Assembly (NCBI GenBank): GCA_913776615.1
Contig: CAJYPK010000046.1
Span: 1 to 64,000 of the forward strand
Direction: 5' to 3'
DNA from: an uncultured Hymenobacter sp.
Lineage (GTDB): Bacteria; Bacteroidota; Bacteroidia; Cytophagales; Hymenobacteraceae
DNA length: 64,000 nt
Below, one piece after another: positions 17,234 through 26,143 of the stretch; positions within the stretch are counted from its first letter, which is position 1, and each line of letters begins with the position of its first letter. The notes under the pieces are model-generated. The model worked only from the letters and a program-made list of their open reading frames with translations, ran no database searches and had not been told where the DNA came from. The translations under genes were made by a program, and so were the position numbers.

Positions 17234-17266
17234 TAGGTAGTGATAACACCCAATTATCGTTACCTA
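17234..17266. other. Lox-like inverted repeat, candidate recombination or operator site
   Basis: Two 13-nt arms, TAGGTAGTGATAA (17234-17246) and TTATCGTTACCTA (17254-17266), match at 11 of 13 positions when one is reversed, and are separated by 7 nt. This geometry is that of a tyrosine recombinase core site, and it lies just upstream of the DUF3127-recombinase pair. It could equally be a repressor operator, since it sits 48 nt before the DUF3127 start. Confidence 0.4.
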
Positions 17267-17410
17267 TCCTTAATTTATGAAATTACTCGATTCGCAGAAA
17301 GTTCAGTGCCGATAAGCAAGCCTCTCTCGGACCTGAGCATATTTGACCGCTTCTGTGAAGACCGCAATTAGTGCCCACTGCCTGCCGGTGTAGCTACCCT
17401 CATGCACTAG

Positions 17411-18049
17411 GTGACTTATCTGGCTAACACTCTACCGGAGCACCGCGCCCACGACTGGCTCACGGCCGTCCCCAAGTCAACTCGCAAGTTTGCTACGCTC
17501 AAGCGCCACTTGGCCGTCATCAAAAAAATACCCACTGCGTGGCTACTCCTCGGCCGTGACCGCGCCGGAACTGGTGGCCGTGCTCGACGGCATTGTGCCC
17601 CCAATGGCAAACGCCAGAAGCAAGTCCTGGCTTGCACCATCAAGCACGTCAAGAAGTAGTGCGTGGCCCGGACCGCACTACGCTCACCTTCTTGCGCTCG
17701 CGCCCTGCTGCTGGGTTTGCCGGGATTCCGCCACTCCGAGTTGGAAACCCTTGATGTAGACTGCGTACGCCTCATGTTCAAGTCACTCCTTATAAGTATG
17801 GGAGCAGCAAAACAAACCAGTATGGAAGTGGAAAACAAAGCAGTGCTCTACGCCCATGATGAGTTGTTTTGCCTCGTGCGGGCGGTACTGGTGTGGAAAG
17901 AACTGTTTGGTCAAACCACAAGTCCCTTGTGTGTGCGGCTGGCGCAGGGCGTAGCCGGCAAGCCAGCCAAGCTCAGTAAATATCGGCTGACGGCTAAAGT
18001 GATAAAGCCACAGCGCTGTTTTGCTAGAATCACGATTAGAAAAGCGTAG
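17411..18049 (+). pseudogene. Broken tyrosine recombinase paralogue
   Basis: Pieces in different frames on the + strand resemble the neighbouring recombinase. STRKFATLKRHLAVIKK (17480-17530) matches its core-binding domain. From about 17690 another frame gives ALLLGLPGFRHSELETLDVD and AVLYAHDELFCLVRAV, equivalent to the FRRSEL and following region. The C-terminal catalytic HxxR and Tyr motifs are absent and the frame ends at TAG 18049. At least one frameshift and a 3' loss have inactivated it. The intact recombinase on the other strand is a related but not identical gene. Confidence 0.65.
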
Positions 18050-18106
18050 CCCACTCGTCTATTAAGCGGGTCCTTGTTTGAGCCTCAACTTAAATTTAGG
18101 AACCGC

Positions 18107-18808
18107 TTAATCAACCGGCAGATATACCTCCTCTTGCCGGTTGGCTTTACTGTCGCGCACCACCAGGCGCGTCGCCGTAAGCTCGACTACGGTCATCATA
18201 TCCGCTTCGCCTTTGGCCCCTACCACCCGCAGGGTGCGCTGCTCTTCGTCGAACTCCCACCGGCCGCTGGCGCCAAAGAGCCAAAGCCTGGTTTTGACGG
18301 TGCCGTCGGGCAGGAAGACCAGGCGCGCCAGCTTTAGCATGGCGCGCAGCGAGCTGGGATTTTGCCGAAGCCTCTTGGCTTTGACGGAGTCTGTTTGCTG
18401 CAAATCGGCAAGGAGGTTGTCGGCCACGGCGGGGATGGCGCGCTCGTCAATCTTCCATTTCTTCAGCAGTAGCTTGCGGATGTTTTCGTAAGTAACCAGC
18501 ACTTCCCCAATCTGATAGGAAAACTCGGTCAGGGCCACGCTCGGCCCGAGCTTATCCAGGGGTAGGGTCTGGGCCTGGTAGCCAAGGTGCGAAATAACCA
18601 GCCGCGCCCCTGGCGCCGCACCGGCTACCGGCAGGCGAAAACGCCCGTCCGTGTCGGTGAGGGTGCCGGCGGACTGACCGTCGAGGCGCACGGTGGTGCT
18701 GGGCAATGGCGCGCCGGTAGCCCGGGATACCACCCGGCCGGTGGCGGTTTGGGCCCGGGCCGCGACCAAGGGCACCAATGCTACTACTGCTAGCAGATGC
18801 TTGACCAT
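18107..18808 (-). CDS. Secreted carboxypeptidase-like regulatory domain protein
   Basis: This 233-residue protein begins with a signal peptide (MVKHLLAVVALVPLVAARA), which is why ATG 18808 is preferred over the in-frame start at 18853. After the signal comes a beta-sandwich domain with the usual carboxypeptidase-D regulatory pattern: TGRVVSRATGAPLPSTTV, TDTDGRFRLPV and ISHLGYQAQT. Such domains start many TonB-linked and surface proteins in Bacteroidota. The remainder (WLFGASGRWEFDEEQRTLRVV) looks like a small beta-barrel that I cannot assign. It is separated by about 125 nt from the ABC exporter cluster on the same strand. A role at the cell envelope is likely, nothing more specific. Confidence 0.7.
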   Translation of the reverse strand: MVKHLLAVVALVPLVAARAQTATGRVVSRATGAPLPSTTVRLDGQSAGTLTDTDGRFRLPVAGAAPGARLVISHLGYQAQTLPLDKLGPSVALTEFSYQIGEVLVTYENIRKLLLKKWKIDERAIPAVADNLLADLQQTDSVKAKRLRQNPSSLRAMLKLARLVFLPDGTVKTRLWLFGASGRWEFDEEQRTLRVVGAKGEADMMTVVELTATRLVVRDSKANRQEEVYLPVD

Positions 18809-18934
18809 GAGGCGGTGTTGAAGTTGTTTCAAGTGAATGGGTAACAGCATCATCGTCTGTAAACTAGTGCGATGAAAAAAATAGCCTCATGCTTAGTCTG
18901 GTACTTCGGGTTATTGGCCACCTAATGCGGTGCC

Positions 18935-21900
18935 TTACAAATCTTTGCTGTTGTCGTCGAGCTGGCGGTCGATGAGTAGGTGGTCGGGGTCGATGGCCAC
19001 GGCGGCGGGCTGGCCGGCCACTACGAAGCGCAGGTGATTGTTGCCGGGGCGCAGGCGGCGCTTCACAAGTAGCAGCGGCTGCCGGGGCTGCTTGCCGGGG
19101 CCGGGGGCGGGCAGCACGGCCACGGGCAGGGCATCGCGGTGCTGGTCGGCGGGGCGCTGGTTGCCGAGGCTATCGGCGTAGAACTTTGCCGAGCGGATGG
19201 TGCAATCGACCTGGTAGCGGCCATCGGGCAGCTTTTTGGCGCTGGCGGCTATCACGCGGTTGTCGTAGAGTGTGATGCGGTCAAAGGCGTCGGTGAGGTA
19301 GCCTTGCAGCGAGTCGGGCGCGGCCCGCCGCAGGTAGCCGATGAATTCGGGCGCGGTGGTATAGGGCGGTCCCTGGAAGGCCACGGCAGCCACGTACTGC
19401 CGCAGGGCAGCGTTGAGCTTGGCCTCGCCCAGGTAGTCTTGCAGGCCGTACATCACCACCGAGCCCTTGCGGTAGTGGATGTAGGGCTGGTTCTCGACCA
19501 GGCCCAGCGGTACTTCCTTTTTGTGCTCGGTAGCCCGGCCGCTGAGGTAGCCACTCATGTCGTACTTGAGAAAGTGGCGCGTGGCGGCGGGGCCGCGCTG
19601 GTGCTTGAGCACCATCAGGGCCGAATACTCGGCCAGGGCCTCGGCCATGAGCGTGCTGCCCTGCACGTTGGCCCCGATAACCTGGTGCGCCCACCACTGG
19701 TGCGCTACCTCGTGGGCCGTCACGTAGTAGGGGTAGTTGAGGTCTTCGGGGTCCTGGTCGTCGGGGCGGGCGATGAAGCCGATGGCCTCCGAAAACGGTA
19801 CCGTATTAGCGAAGCTCTGGGCAAACGACTGGTAGCGCGGAAACTCCAGGATGCGCAGCTGCCGGTGCTGGTAGGGCGAGAAGTTTTTGGAGCAATACGC
19901 CAGCGCGTCCTTGGCGCCTTCGGCCATGCGCTGCAAATTGTAGGCGTGGCCCGGCTGATAGTAAATGGTGATGGGCACGGTGCGGTGGCCCACCGAATCG
20001 ACCCACTGGCTCTTGTACTCCTTATACCGCGCCGAGAGGAAGGTGTAGAAATTGAGCATGGGCCGGTCCATGACGTAGGTAAAGTAGCGGCGGCCATCGC
20101 GTACCCACTCTTTCTGGAGGTAACCGGGGGCCACGGCCGTTTGGTCGGCCTCGGTGCTGACGGTGGTGCGGAAGCGAATCCAGTCCGAGTCGTGGCTGAC
20201 GTAGGTGTTCTGGCGGGCCCGCTGGTCGCTCACGCGGGCCATGCGGGGGCGGGGGGCCAGGCCATAATTTTTGCGCTCCTGGTCGTCGCGCAGCTCGGCA
20301 TCCTCGCGGTAGCCCAGGCTGGGCAGGTAGCCGCTGTTGATAAACGTGCCGTTGTAAACGATATCCAGCTGCGAGCCCGAGTTGGGAAAGCCGCGCTCCT
20401 GGTACAGTATATCCATCATCAGCGCCAGCGAGTCGCCGGGGGCCAGCGGGCGGGCCAGGCGGTAGAGGCGCAGGCCCATCGTGCTGTCGTGCAGGGCCAG
20501 CATGGCCTGGCCGGGCGCGCCTAGCATCAGGGCGTGTACCCGCGGGTGCTCCTCGGCGGGCAGGCTCACGATAACCGTATCGAGGGCGCGCGGGTGCTTG
20601 TTCACCAGCATAAACTGCCCCTGGAAGCGCACGGCGCGGGCGCTCGGGAAGATGTCCGTATTCAAGTCCACGGCCACGATGCGGGGCTGGGCCACGTCCT
20701 TGAGGCGGCGGTACTGCTTTTCGTAGGCCACCTGCTCTTGCTCGCCCTGCTTGGGCGTCTGGTACTCGTTGAGCACGTTGGTGTTGTAGAAGACGTAGCC
20801 GCCCGCGCCCAGGCTCACCAGCAGCCCCAGGGCCAGGGTGGCGGTGCTGCCCGCACCCCAGCGGCGGCGGGCTTCGCGCAAGCGGCCGGTGGGGTCGGTG
20901 CCGCGCACCCACAGCAGCGTGGCCGCCAGCAGCAGCAGCAGCGCCACGCCCACCCACAGCAGCTTGGTCCACCAGAAGGCGGGCAGCAGGTGGCCGTAAC
21001 CATTCATGTCGGAATACGGGCCGGGGCTGGCCGCCCCCCCGAAGGCCAGCAGGCGGTGGCCCAGCCCCACCCGGCCCCGAAACAGGTTGGCCACGTAGTA
21101 GCCCACCATCACCGCAAAGCCTAGGTACTTATTGTTCACCACCACCTGCGTTACCATGCTCAGCACGCACAGCAGCAGCAAGAAAGGCAGCTGATACAGG
21201 AAAAGCGCTTCCAGGTACAGCCCGATTTCGTAGTGAAAGTAGCCCTTGAAGGTTTGCACCAGCAGCCCGCAGGCCATGAGCACCCCCAGCAGCACCACCT
21301 GCACTAGCCCCAGCGCCGCGAGCTTGCTCAGGAAGGGCACCCAGCCGGGCACCGGCGCGGCATCGGTCATCTGGGCCACGCCGACCACCCGCTCGCGCCA
21401 CACCAGCTCGCCGCTGTAGAAGATGATAATAGCCAAGAAAAACAGCCCGAACGACGCCTGCATAAACTCCAGCACCTCATAGGTAACCGGGTAGGTGGGC
21501 GTGTCAAACGTCTTACCCACCTGCGAGGCCGTGGCCAGCAGCAGCAGCACCCCCGCCCCCGCGATGGCCGCGAAGTAGCGGCTGCGCACGATGCCCCAAA
21601 ACTCCAGGCGCGTGAGGCTCAGCCACTGCCGCCCGGCCAGGCCGCCCCCAAACGCGGGCACCACGCGGGGCAGTTGCAGCCCGCCGGCCGGCACCGGCGC
21701 GGCCTCGGCCTCGGCGGGGATGGCCTTTTTCGACGGCTTTTCGGTGGCGAAGGCCGCGAACCGGAAGCGGACGTAGCACCAGCCCAGCAGCCCCAAACCC
21801 ACGGCCAGCCACAGCGCCCGGTTGAGCAGCACGTAGCTGGACAGCGGCAAGAGCAGGCGGTTTTTGTCGGCCGCCGTCCAGTAGCGGGTCGTCAGGTCGA

Positions 21901-22573
21901 GCGCCGCCACGCCAAACGTATCGAGCGCCGCCACCAGGTGCTCGTTTTTCAAATCCTGCAAGTACGACGTAGCTACCAGGTAGCCGATGAGCAGCAGCAC
22001 CGAGCCCAGGTAGGTGCTCAGGATGTTGCGCGTGAGCGTGGCCAGCGTGAAAAACACGGCCCCCGCAAACAGCAAATTGGGCAGCACCACCACCAGGTAG
22101 GGCCAGAGGTAGGCCCCCGCCGGCGCGTGGGCCAGGAAGCGGTCGGCCTGCACCCAGGGCATGACGCCGGCCACCGCCGCGCCCACCCCGATGCCGCTGA
22201 ACGCCAGCACCGCCACCAGGTACGAGCCCACAAAGCGCCCGCCCAGGTAGCCCGCCTTGCTGATGGCCGTGGTGTAAAACAGCGACTGCGTGCGGTACTC
22301 AAAGTCGCGGTACACGGCGTTGCCCATCAGCGAGGAGGCGATGACGACCCCGAGCGTGCTCAGGATGGCAGTGGTGATGGTGAGCGAAAACGGCGAGTTG
22401 ATTTTCACCGTTTGCCCGTCGCCGCCCAGGCGCATGTTTACGCCCGCGCCAAAGCCGCCGCCCGCCGCCGTTACCAGCAGGAAGGCCATCAAAAACAAGA
22501 GGAAAAAATAAATCCAGGTGGCCGGCCGCCGCAGGCGGTACTTCAGCTCGAAAAGAAGAATGGGCAAAAACAT
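18935..22573 (-). CDS. ABC transporter permease fused to an M1-family aminopeptidase
   Basis: This 1212-residue protein joins an ABC-2 type permease to a peptidase. The N-terminal half has many membrane helices, beginning with FLPILLFELKYRLRR and a helix at about residues 20-40, and a second set from about 320 to 600. The C-terminal half carries the zinc motif HEVAHQWW near residue 956 and a Glu about 20 residues later (MAEALAEYS), as in M1 aminopeptidases. ATG 22573 is chosen; the frame opens five codons earlier at TTG. The ATP-binding gene lies 45 nt upstream and a small membrane protein before that, giving one operon. The substrate is unknown; a peptide or protein exporter with trimming activity is one possibility. 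Confidence 0.87.
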   Translation of the reverse strand: MFLPILLFELKYRLRRPATWIYFFLLFLMAFLLVTAAGGGFGAGVNMRLGGDGQTVKINSPFSLTITTAILSTLGVVIASSLMGNAVYRDFEYRTQSLFYTTAISKAGYLGGRFVGSYLVAVLAFSGIGVGAAVAGVMPWVQADRFLAHAPAGAYLWPYLVVVLPNLLFAGAVFFTLATLTRNILSTYLGSVLLLIGYLVATSYLQDLKNEHLVAALDTFGVAALDLTTRYWTAADKNRLLLPLSSYVLLNRALWLAVGLGLLGWCYVRFRFAAFATEKPSKKAIPAEAEAAPVPAGGLQLPRVVPAFGGGLAGRQWLSLTRLEFWGIVRSRYFAAIAGAGVLLLLATASQVGKTFDTPTYPVTYEVLEFMQASFGLFFLAIIIFYSGELVWRERVVGVAQMTDAAPVPGWVPFLSKLAALGLVQVVLLGVLMACGLLVQTFKGYFHYEIGLYLEALFLYQLPFLLLLCVLSMVTQVVVNNKYLGFAVMVGYYVANLFRGRVGLGHRLLAFGGAASPGPYSDMNGYGHLLPAFWWTKLLWVGVALLLLLAATLLWVRGTDPTGRLREARRRWGAGSTATLALGLLVSLGAGGYVFYNTNVLNEYQTPKQGEQEQVAYEKQYRRLKDVAQPRIVAVDLNTDIFPSARAVRFQGQFMLVNKHPRALDTVIVSLPAEEHPRVHALMLGAPGQAMLALHDSTMGLRLYRLARPLAPGDSLALMMDILYQERGFPNSGSQLDIVYNGTFINSGYLPSLGYREDAELRDDQERKNYGLAPRPRMARVSDQRARQNTYVSHDSDWIRFRTTVSTEADQTAVAPGYLQKEWVRDGRRYFTYVMDRPMLNFYTFLSARYKEYKSQWVDSVGHRTVPITIYYQPGHAYNLQRMAEGAKDALAYCSKNFSPYQHRQLRILEFPRYQSFAQSFANTVPFSEAIGFIARPDDQDPEDLNYPYYVTAHEVAHQWWAHQVIGANVQGSTLMAEALAEYSALMVLKHQRGPAATRHFLKYDMSGYLSGRATEHKKEVPLGLVENQPYIHYRKGSVVMYGLQDYLGEAKLNAALRQYVAAVAFQGPPYTTAPEFIGYLRRAAPDSLQGYLTDAFDRITLYDNRVIAASAKKLPDGRYQVDCTIRSAKFYADSLGNQRPADQHRDALPVAVLPAPGPGKQPRQPLLLVKRRLRPGNNHLRFVVAGQPAAVAIDPDHLLIDRQLDDNSKDL

Positions 22574-22618
22574 GCGAATAGCGCGCAAAAACCAAGAAAT
22601 GAGAAGGGAAGACCGGGG

Positions 22619-23512
22619 CTAGGCCAGCTGCGGGCGGCGGGCCTGGTAGCGCGCGATTTCGGCGAAGTACACGTCTTCCAGGTCGGGGCGCACGGGCTCG
22701 TAGCCGCTATCGGGCGCGCTGTCGGCCAGCACGTGCACCACCGTTTTGCCCGCAAACAGGCGCGAGCTAATCACCTGCTGGCTGGCCTGCAAGGCGGGCA
22801 GCTCGGTTTTCTCGATGAGCTTGCGCCAGACCTGGCCCTTGAGCTCGTGCATCACCGTGAGCGGGTCGCCGGTGAGCAGCACCTCGCCCTTGTTGATGAT
22901 GGCCATGCTGCGGCACAGGTCAGCTACGTCGCTGACAATGTGGGTGCTGAGAATCACCACCAGGTTTTCGCCCAGCTCGCTCAGCAGGTTGTGAAAGCGG
23001 TTGCGCTCGGCCGGGTCGAGGCCGGCCGTGGGCTCATCTACGATGAGCAGCCGCGGGTTGCCGAGCAGGGCCTGGGCAATGCCGAAGCGCTGCTTCATGC
23101 CGCCCGAGTAGCCACCCACGTACTTTTTGCGCACCTCGTAGAGGTTGGTTTGGTGCAGCAGGGCGGCCACCATCTCCTTGCGCTCGCGGCCGTTGGCGAT
23201 GCCCTTGAGGGTGGCAAAGTGGTCGAGCAGCACCTCGGCGCTCACGCTGGGGTACACCCCAAACTCCTGGGGCAGGTAGCCCAGCACCCGGCGCACGGCC
23301 TCTTTGTCGCGCAGCACGTCGATGCCATCGAGCTGCACGCTGCCCGTGTCGGCGTCTTGCAGCGTGGCCAGGGTGCGCATCAGCGAGCTTTTGCCCGCCC
23401 CGTTGGGCCCGAGCAGCCCAAACATGCCGTTGGGGATGGTGAGGCTCACGTTTTTGAGCGCCTGCGTGCCGTTGGGATAGGTCTTGGAGAGGTTTTGTAT
23501 CGTGAGTGCCAT
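22619..23512 (-). CDS. ABC transporter ATP-binding protein
   Basis: This is a 297-residue ATPase that powers the adjacent permease. Walker A (GPNGAGKSS) is near residue 35, the signature YSGGMKQR near 136 and Walker B (LLIVDEPTAGLDP) near 155. The frame remains open upstream to 23941, but the ATG at 23512 begins the conserved domain directly (MALTIQNLSKTYPNG) and leaves room for the preceding gene. The last 80 residues form a family-specific C-terminal region. It is co-directional with the permease-peptidase gene and the small membrane protein. Confidence 0.92.
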   Translation of the reverse strand: MALTIQNLSKTYPNGTQALKNVSLTIPNGMFGLLGPNGAGKSSLMRTLATLQDADTGSVQLDGIDVLRDKEAVRRVLGYLPQEFGVYPSVSAEVLLDHFATLKGIANGRERKEMVAALLHQTNLYEVRKKYVGGYSGGMKQRFGIAQALLGNPRLLIVDEPTAGLDPAERNRFHNLLSELGENLVVILSTHIVSDVADLCRSMAIINKGEVLLTGDPLTVMHELKGQVWRKLIEKTELPALQASQQVISSRLFAGKTVVHVLADSAPDSGYEPVRPDLEDVYFAEIARYQARRPQLA

Positions 23513-23580
23513 GAGGGGTATCGTTGGTAACGCGTTATTAATAAGACAGAAATTGAAGGTTGGGCTAGCGCTGGCGGCCG

Positions 23581-23901
23581 TTATTTCACAACTGCGGCGG
23601 GCTGGTGGGGCCGGGCCGGGCTGGCCGCGTGGCTGGCCCGCATTTCGAGGCCCAGTATAAGCAGGCCGGTGGCGATGGCCCCTGCGGCGAGGTACTTGAG
23701 CGCGGGCAGCTGGTGGTACCGGCGGGCCAGCCAACCCAGGCTCAGGGCTAGGCTCAGGGCCAGCCAGTAGCCAGTGGCGTGGTAGTGGCTGGCGGCTAGC
23801 CGCAGCACGGCATTCAGCATAAGCAGTGTGCCCAGCAGCAAGGCTATCCAGAGGCGGGTAAGTGGGGCGGTTGGCTTGGTGGGCGCGGGCGTGGTGGTCA
23901 T
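23581..23901 (-). CDS. Small membrane protein of unknown function
   Basis: This 106-residue protein has three likely membrane helices (about residues 16-33, 43-59 and 67-85) with short loops, and a Pro/Ala-rich cytoplasmic or periplasmic tail. I do not recognise its family. It is the first gene of the ABC exporter operon, 68 nt before the ATPase start, and is transcribed away from the histidine kinase gene at 24167. It may be an accessory subunit of the exporter. Size and composition argue for a real gene, and its start ATG at 23901 is the only good one. Confidence 0.6.
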   Translation of the reverse strand: MTTTPAPTKPTAPLTRLWIALLLGTLLMLNAVLRLAASHYHATGYWLALSLALSLGWLARRYHQLPALKYLAAGAIATGLLILGLEMRASHAASPARPHQPAAVVK

Positions 23902-23989
23902 GGCCGAGGGGTGAAAAGGCTGGAGAGAAATGATGCTGCAAAGCTGGCCTCTCCCCCGCCTTGCCCGCAGCGGTTTTTACACGAGTGCG

Positions 23990-24026
23990 GCAAAACCGGG
24001 GCCGAGCGTAGCGGCCCCGGTTTTGC
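23990..24026. other. Strong hairpin in a divergent intergenic region
   Basis: Perfect 14-nt arms (GCAAAACCGGGGCC and GGCCCCGGTTTTGC) enclose a 9-nt loop. They are followed on the + side by CCTTTT, a weak terminator-like tail. The hairpin lies between the divergent genes starting at 23901 and 24167, where a terminator is not needed for either, so it may be a regulatory or dispersed element. Confidence 0.45.
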
Positions 24027-24081
24027 CCTTTTACTGCCCTGGCGCTCGACCCAGGATTTTCGGCGCTCCCGGAAAAAGGGC

Positions 24082-24112
24082 TTTTGCCAGCCCGGCCGGG
24101 CAGCTACTTTCG
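24082..24112 (+). promoter_or_regulatory. Candidate promoter for the LytS-LytTR pair
   Basis: TTTTG at 24082-24086 and TACTTTCG at 24105-24112 (one mismatch to TAnnTTTG) are 18 nt apart. The kinase start codon is 54 nt downstream. The spacing is slightly short, so confidence is modest. Confidence 0.35.
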
Positions 24113-24166
24113 GGGCGTGAACGGGCGGCCCGGCCGGGCGGCCCTGGTTTTTTCGACTTGCTTGCT

Positions 24167-25270
24167 ATGCTTTCCTTTTTTCGCGCCCGGCGCTGGTACT
24201 GGGTGTGCCAGCTGGTGGGCTGGAGTGGCTTTGTGCTCACCCAGGTGCAGGCCTACCTTGTGCTCAAGCGCTACACGCCCAGCGTGGTGCCCCGGATGCT
24301 GCTGGGGGCGGTGCTGGGGATGCTGCTTACCCACGCCTACCGGGCGCTGCTGCTGCGGTTTGAGGTGCTGCGGGCGCGGGTGGGCTGGCAGCTGGGCGTG
24401 GCCCTGCTGGGGCTGGTGGGCTTGTCGGTGGGCCTTAATGTCATTTACGCCGGCTTGAGCATGCTTGCCAAGGCCAATCCCACTGCCCCGCCGTCGGACT
24501 GGTCAACCTTTGCCTTCAGCGTGGTGGGGATGGGCCGCTACCTGATAGTTTGGATTTTGGCCTACCACTTCTTCGCGCTGGGCGAGTGGCTGGCCCACAC
24601 CCAGGTGCGCCAGTTGCAAGCCGAGGCGGCCCACCGCCAAACCGAGCTGGACTTGCTGCGTTCCCAAATCAACCCGCACTTTCTCTTCAACGCCCTCAAC
24701 TCGGTGCGCGCCCTCGCCCTGCCCGACCCCCACCGCGCCCGCACCGCCGTAACCCAGCTGGCCGATTTGCTGCGCTACACCCTCAACTACGAGCAGCGCC
24801 AGCTCATCCCGCTGGCCGATGAGCTGGCCGCCGTGCGCGACTACCTGGCCCTGGAGCAAACCCGCTTCGGTCCCGAGCGCCTGCGCGTGGAAGTGGCCGT
24901 GCCCGAGGCCCTGCTCGCCTGGCCCGTGCCCCCGGCCGCGCTGCTCACGCTGGTCGAAAACGCCGTGAAGCACGGCATCAGCGCCCGGCCGGCCGGGGGC
25001 GCGCTGCACCTCACGGCCACCGCGCCCCCGGCTGGCCCGCTGCACCTCGCAGTAAGCCAGCCCGGCCACCTACCCGCCTCCGGGGCCAGCCCGGCCCGGC
25101 ATACGCCGGCCCCGCGGGGCGGCCTGGGCCTGGCCAATACCCGCCAGCGCCTGCGCGCCCTCTACGGCGACGCGGCTAGCCTCACCTTGGGTGAGGAGCC
25201 CGCCGGCACTGTGGTGGCGCGCCTTGACCTGCCCGCCGCCATTACCACGCCTGAGCTTTCCATTGCATGA
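24167..25270 (+). CDS. LytS-type sensor histidine kinase
   Basis: This 367-residue membrane kinase senses an unknown signal and phosphorylates the next gene's product. Four hydrophobic segments occupy about residues 10-135, with short loops and no extracellular domain of any size. A linker then leads to the LytS-type kinase core. The phospho-accepting motif SQINPHFLFNALNSV is near residue 165, the N-box (TLVENAVKHG) near 260 and the G-box (GGLGLANTRQRL) near 322. The frame is open far upstream, but ATG 24167 starts the first helix. The stop overlaps the regulator's ATG by 4 nt, so both are made together. Confidence 0.9.
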   Translation: MLSFFRARRWYWVCQLVGWSGFVLTQVQAYLVLKRYTPSVVPRMLLGAVLGMLLTHAYRALLLRFEVLRARVGWQLGVALLGLVGLSVGLNVIYAGLSMLAKANPTAPPSDWSTFAFSVVGMGRYLIVWILAYHFFALGEWLAHTQVRQLQAEAAHRQTELDLLRSQINPHFLFNALNSVRALALPDPHRARTAVTQLADLLRYTLNYEQRQLIPLADELAAVRDYLALEQTRFGPERLRVEVAVPEALLAWPVPPAALLTLVENAVKHGISARPAGGALHLTATAPPAGPLHLAVSQPGHLPASGASPARHTPAPRGGLGLANTRQRLRALYGDAASLTLGEEPAGTVVARLDLPAAITTPELSIA

Positions 25271-26025
25271 ATTCCATCCGTACTCTGCTGGTTGAAGACG
25301 AGTACCTGGCCCGCCAGGAGCTGCGCTACCTGCTGCGCGAAGCCCACCCCGAGGTCGAAATAGTGGGCGAGGCCGCCGATGCCACCACCGCCCGCCAGCT
25401 CATCGCCGAGCTGCGGCCCGACCTGCTGCTGCTCGACATCTCGCTGCCCGGCGAAACGGGCTTCGAGCTGCTCGAAGGCCTCGACCAGGTGCCGCTGGTG
25501 GTGTTCGTCACCGCCTATGACCAGTACGCCACCCGCGCCTTCCAGGTGTCGGCCCTCGACTACGTGCTCAAGCCCGTGCACCCCGAGCGCTTGGCCCAGG
25601 CGCTGGCCCGCGTGCGCCTGGCCCTGCGGCAAGCGCCCGCGCCCGGCCCGGCCGAAGAAGCGCCCGCCAGCCCGGTAGCCGGGCCGCGCCTCACGCCCCA
25701 GAGCCAGGTATTTATCAAGGACGGCGAGCAGTGCCACTTTGTGCGGCTGGCCGACATCGACTTGTTTGAGGCCGTGGGCAACTACGTGCGGGTGTATTTC
25801 GGGCCGCACGCGCCGCTGCACCACAAGTCGTTGCAGCAGCTCGACGACAAGCTGCCGCCCGACCTGTTTTTTCGCGTCAATCGCCAGCAAATTATTAATT
25901 TGACCACCATCGAGAAGGTCCACGCCTATTACAAGGGCGGCCTGCTGCTGGAGCTGCGCGGCGGCCGCCGCGTCGATGTGTCGACCCGGCAGGCCGTGCG
26001 CTTCAAGGAGCTGCTGAGCTTGTAA
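25267..26025 (+). CDS. LytTR family response regulator
   Basis: This 252-residue regulator has a receiver domain with the acidic pocket in LLVEDEY, the phospho-acceptor Asp in LLLLDISLPG and the Lys in YVLKPV. A C-terminal LytTR DNA-binding domain runs from about residue 140 (VFIKDGEQCHFVRLADIDLFEA, in part) to HAYYKGGLLLELRGG. An Ala/Pro-rich linker separates the two. It is translationally coupled to the LytS-type kinase. Targets are not visible in the window. A separate cluster begins about 120 nt downstream with its own promoter. Confidence 0.92.
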   Translation: MNSIRTLLVEDEYLARQELRYLLREAHPEVEIVGEAADATTARQLIAELRPDLLLLDISLPGETGFELLEGLDQVPLVVFVTAYDQYATRAFQVSALDYVLKPVHPERLAQALARVRLALRQAPAPGPAEEAPASPVAGPRLTPQSQVFIKDGEQCHFVRLADIDLFEAVGNYVRVYFGPHAPLHHKSLQQLDDKLPPDLFFRVNRQQIINLTTIEKVHAYYKGGLLLELRGGRRVDVSTRQAVRFKELLSL

Positions 26026-26096
26026 AAGCGGGGCGCACCGCAGCAATGCCGAACCCGCACTCCGCCCCGGAGTATTCTTCTTTTTAGCGAAAAGCT

Positions 26097-26104
26097 TACT
26101 TTTG
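26097..26104 (+). promoter_or_regulatory. Candidate -7 promoter element
   Basis: TACTTTTG matches the TAnnTTTG consensus exactly and lies 39 nt before the SUKH gene start at 26144. No clear -33 TTG is visible 19-21 nt upstream. Confidence 0.4.
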
Positions 26105-26143
26105 AACCACCCTTCCGGCCATTTTCCGGCACCCTCCTTGCTC

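Noticed and set aside
21674..23530. A 618-codon open frame on the plus strand across the ABC exporter genes
   Set aside because: Covers both the ATPase and permease genes in antisense; low-complexity Arg/Gln/Gly composition.
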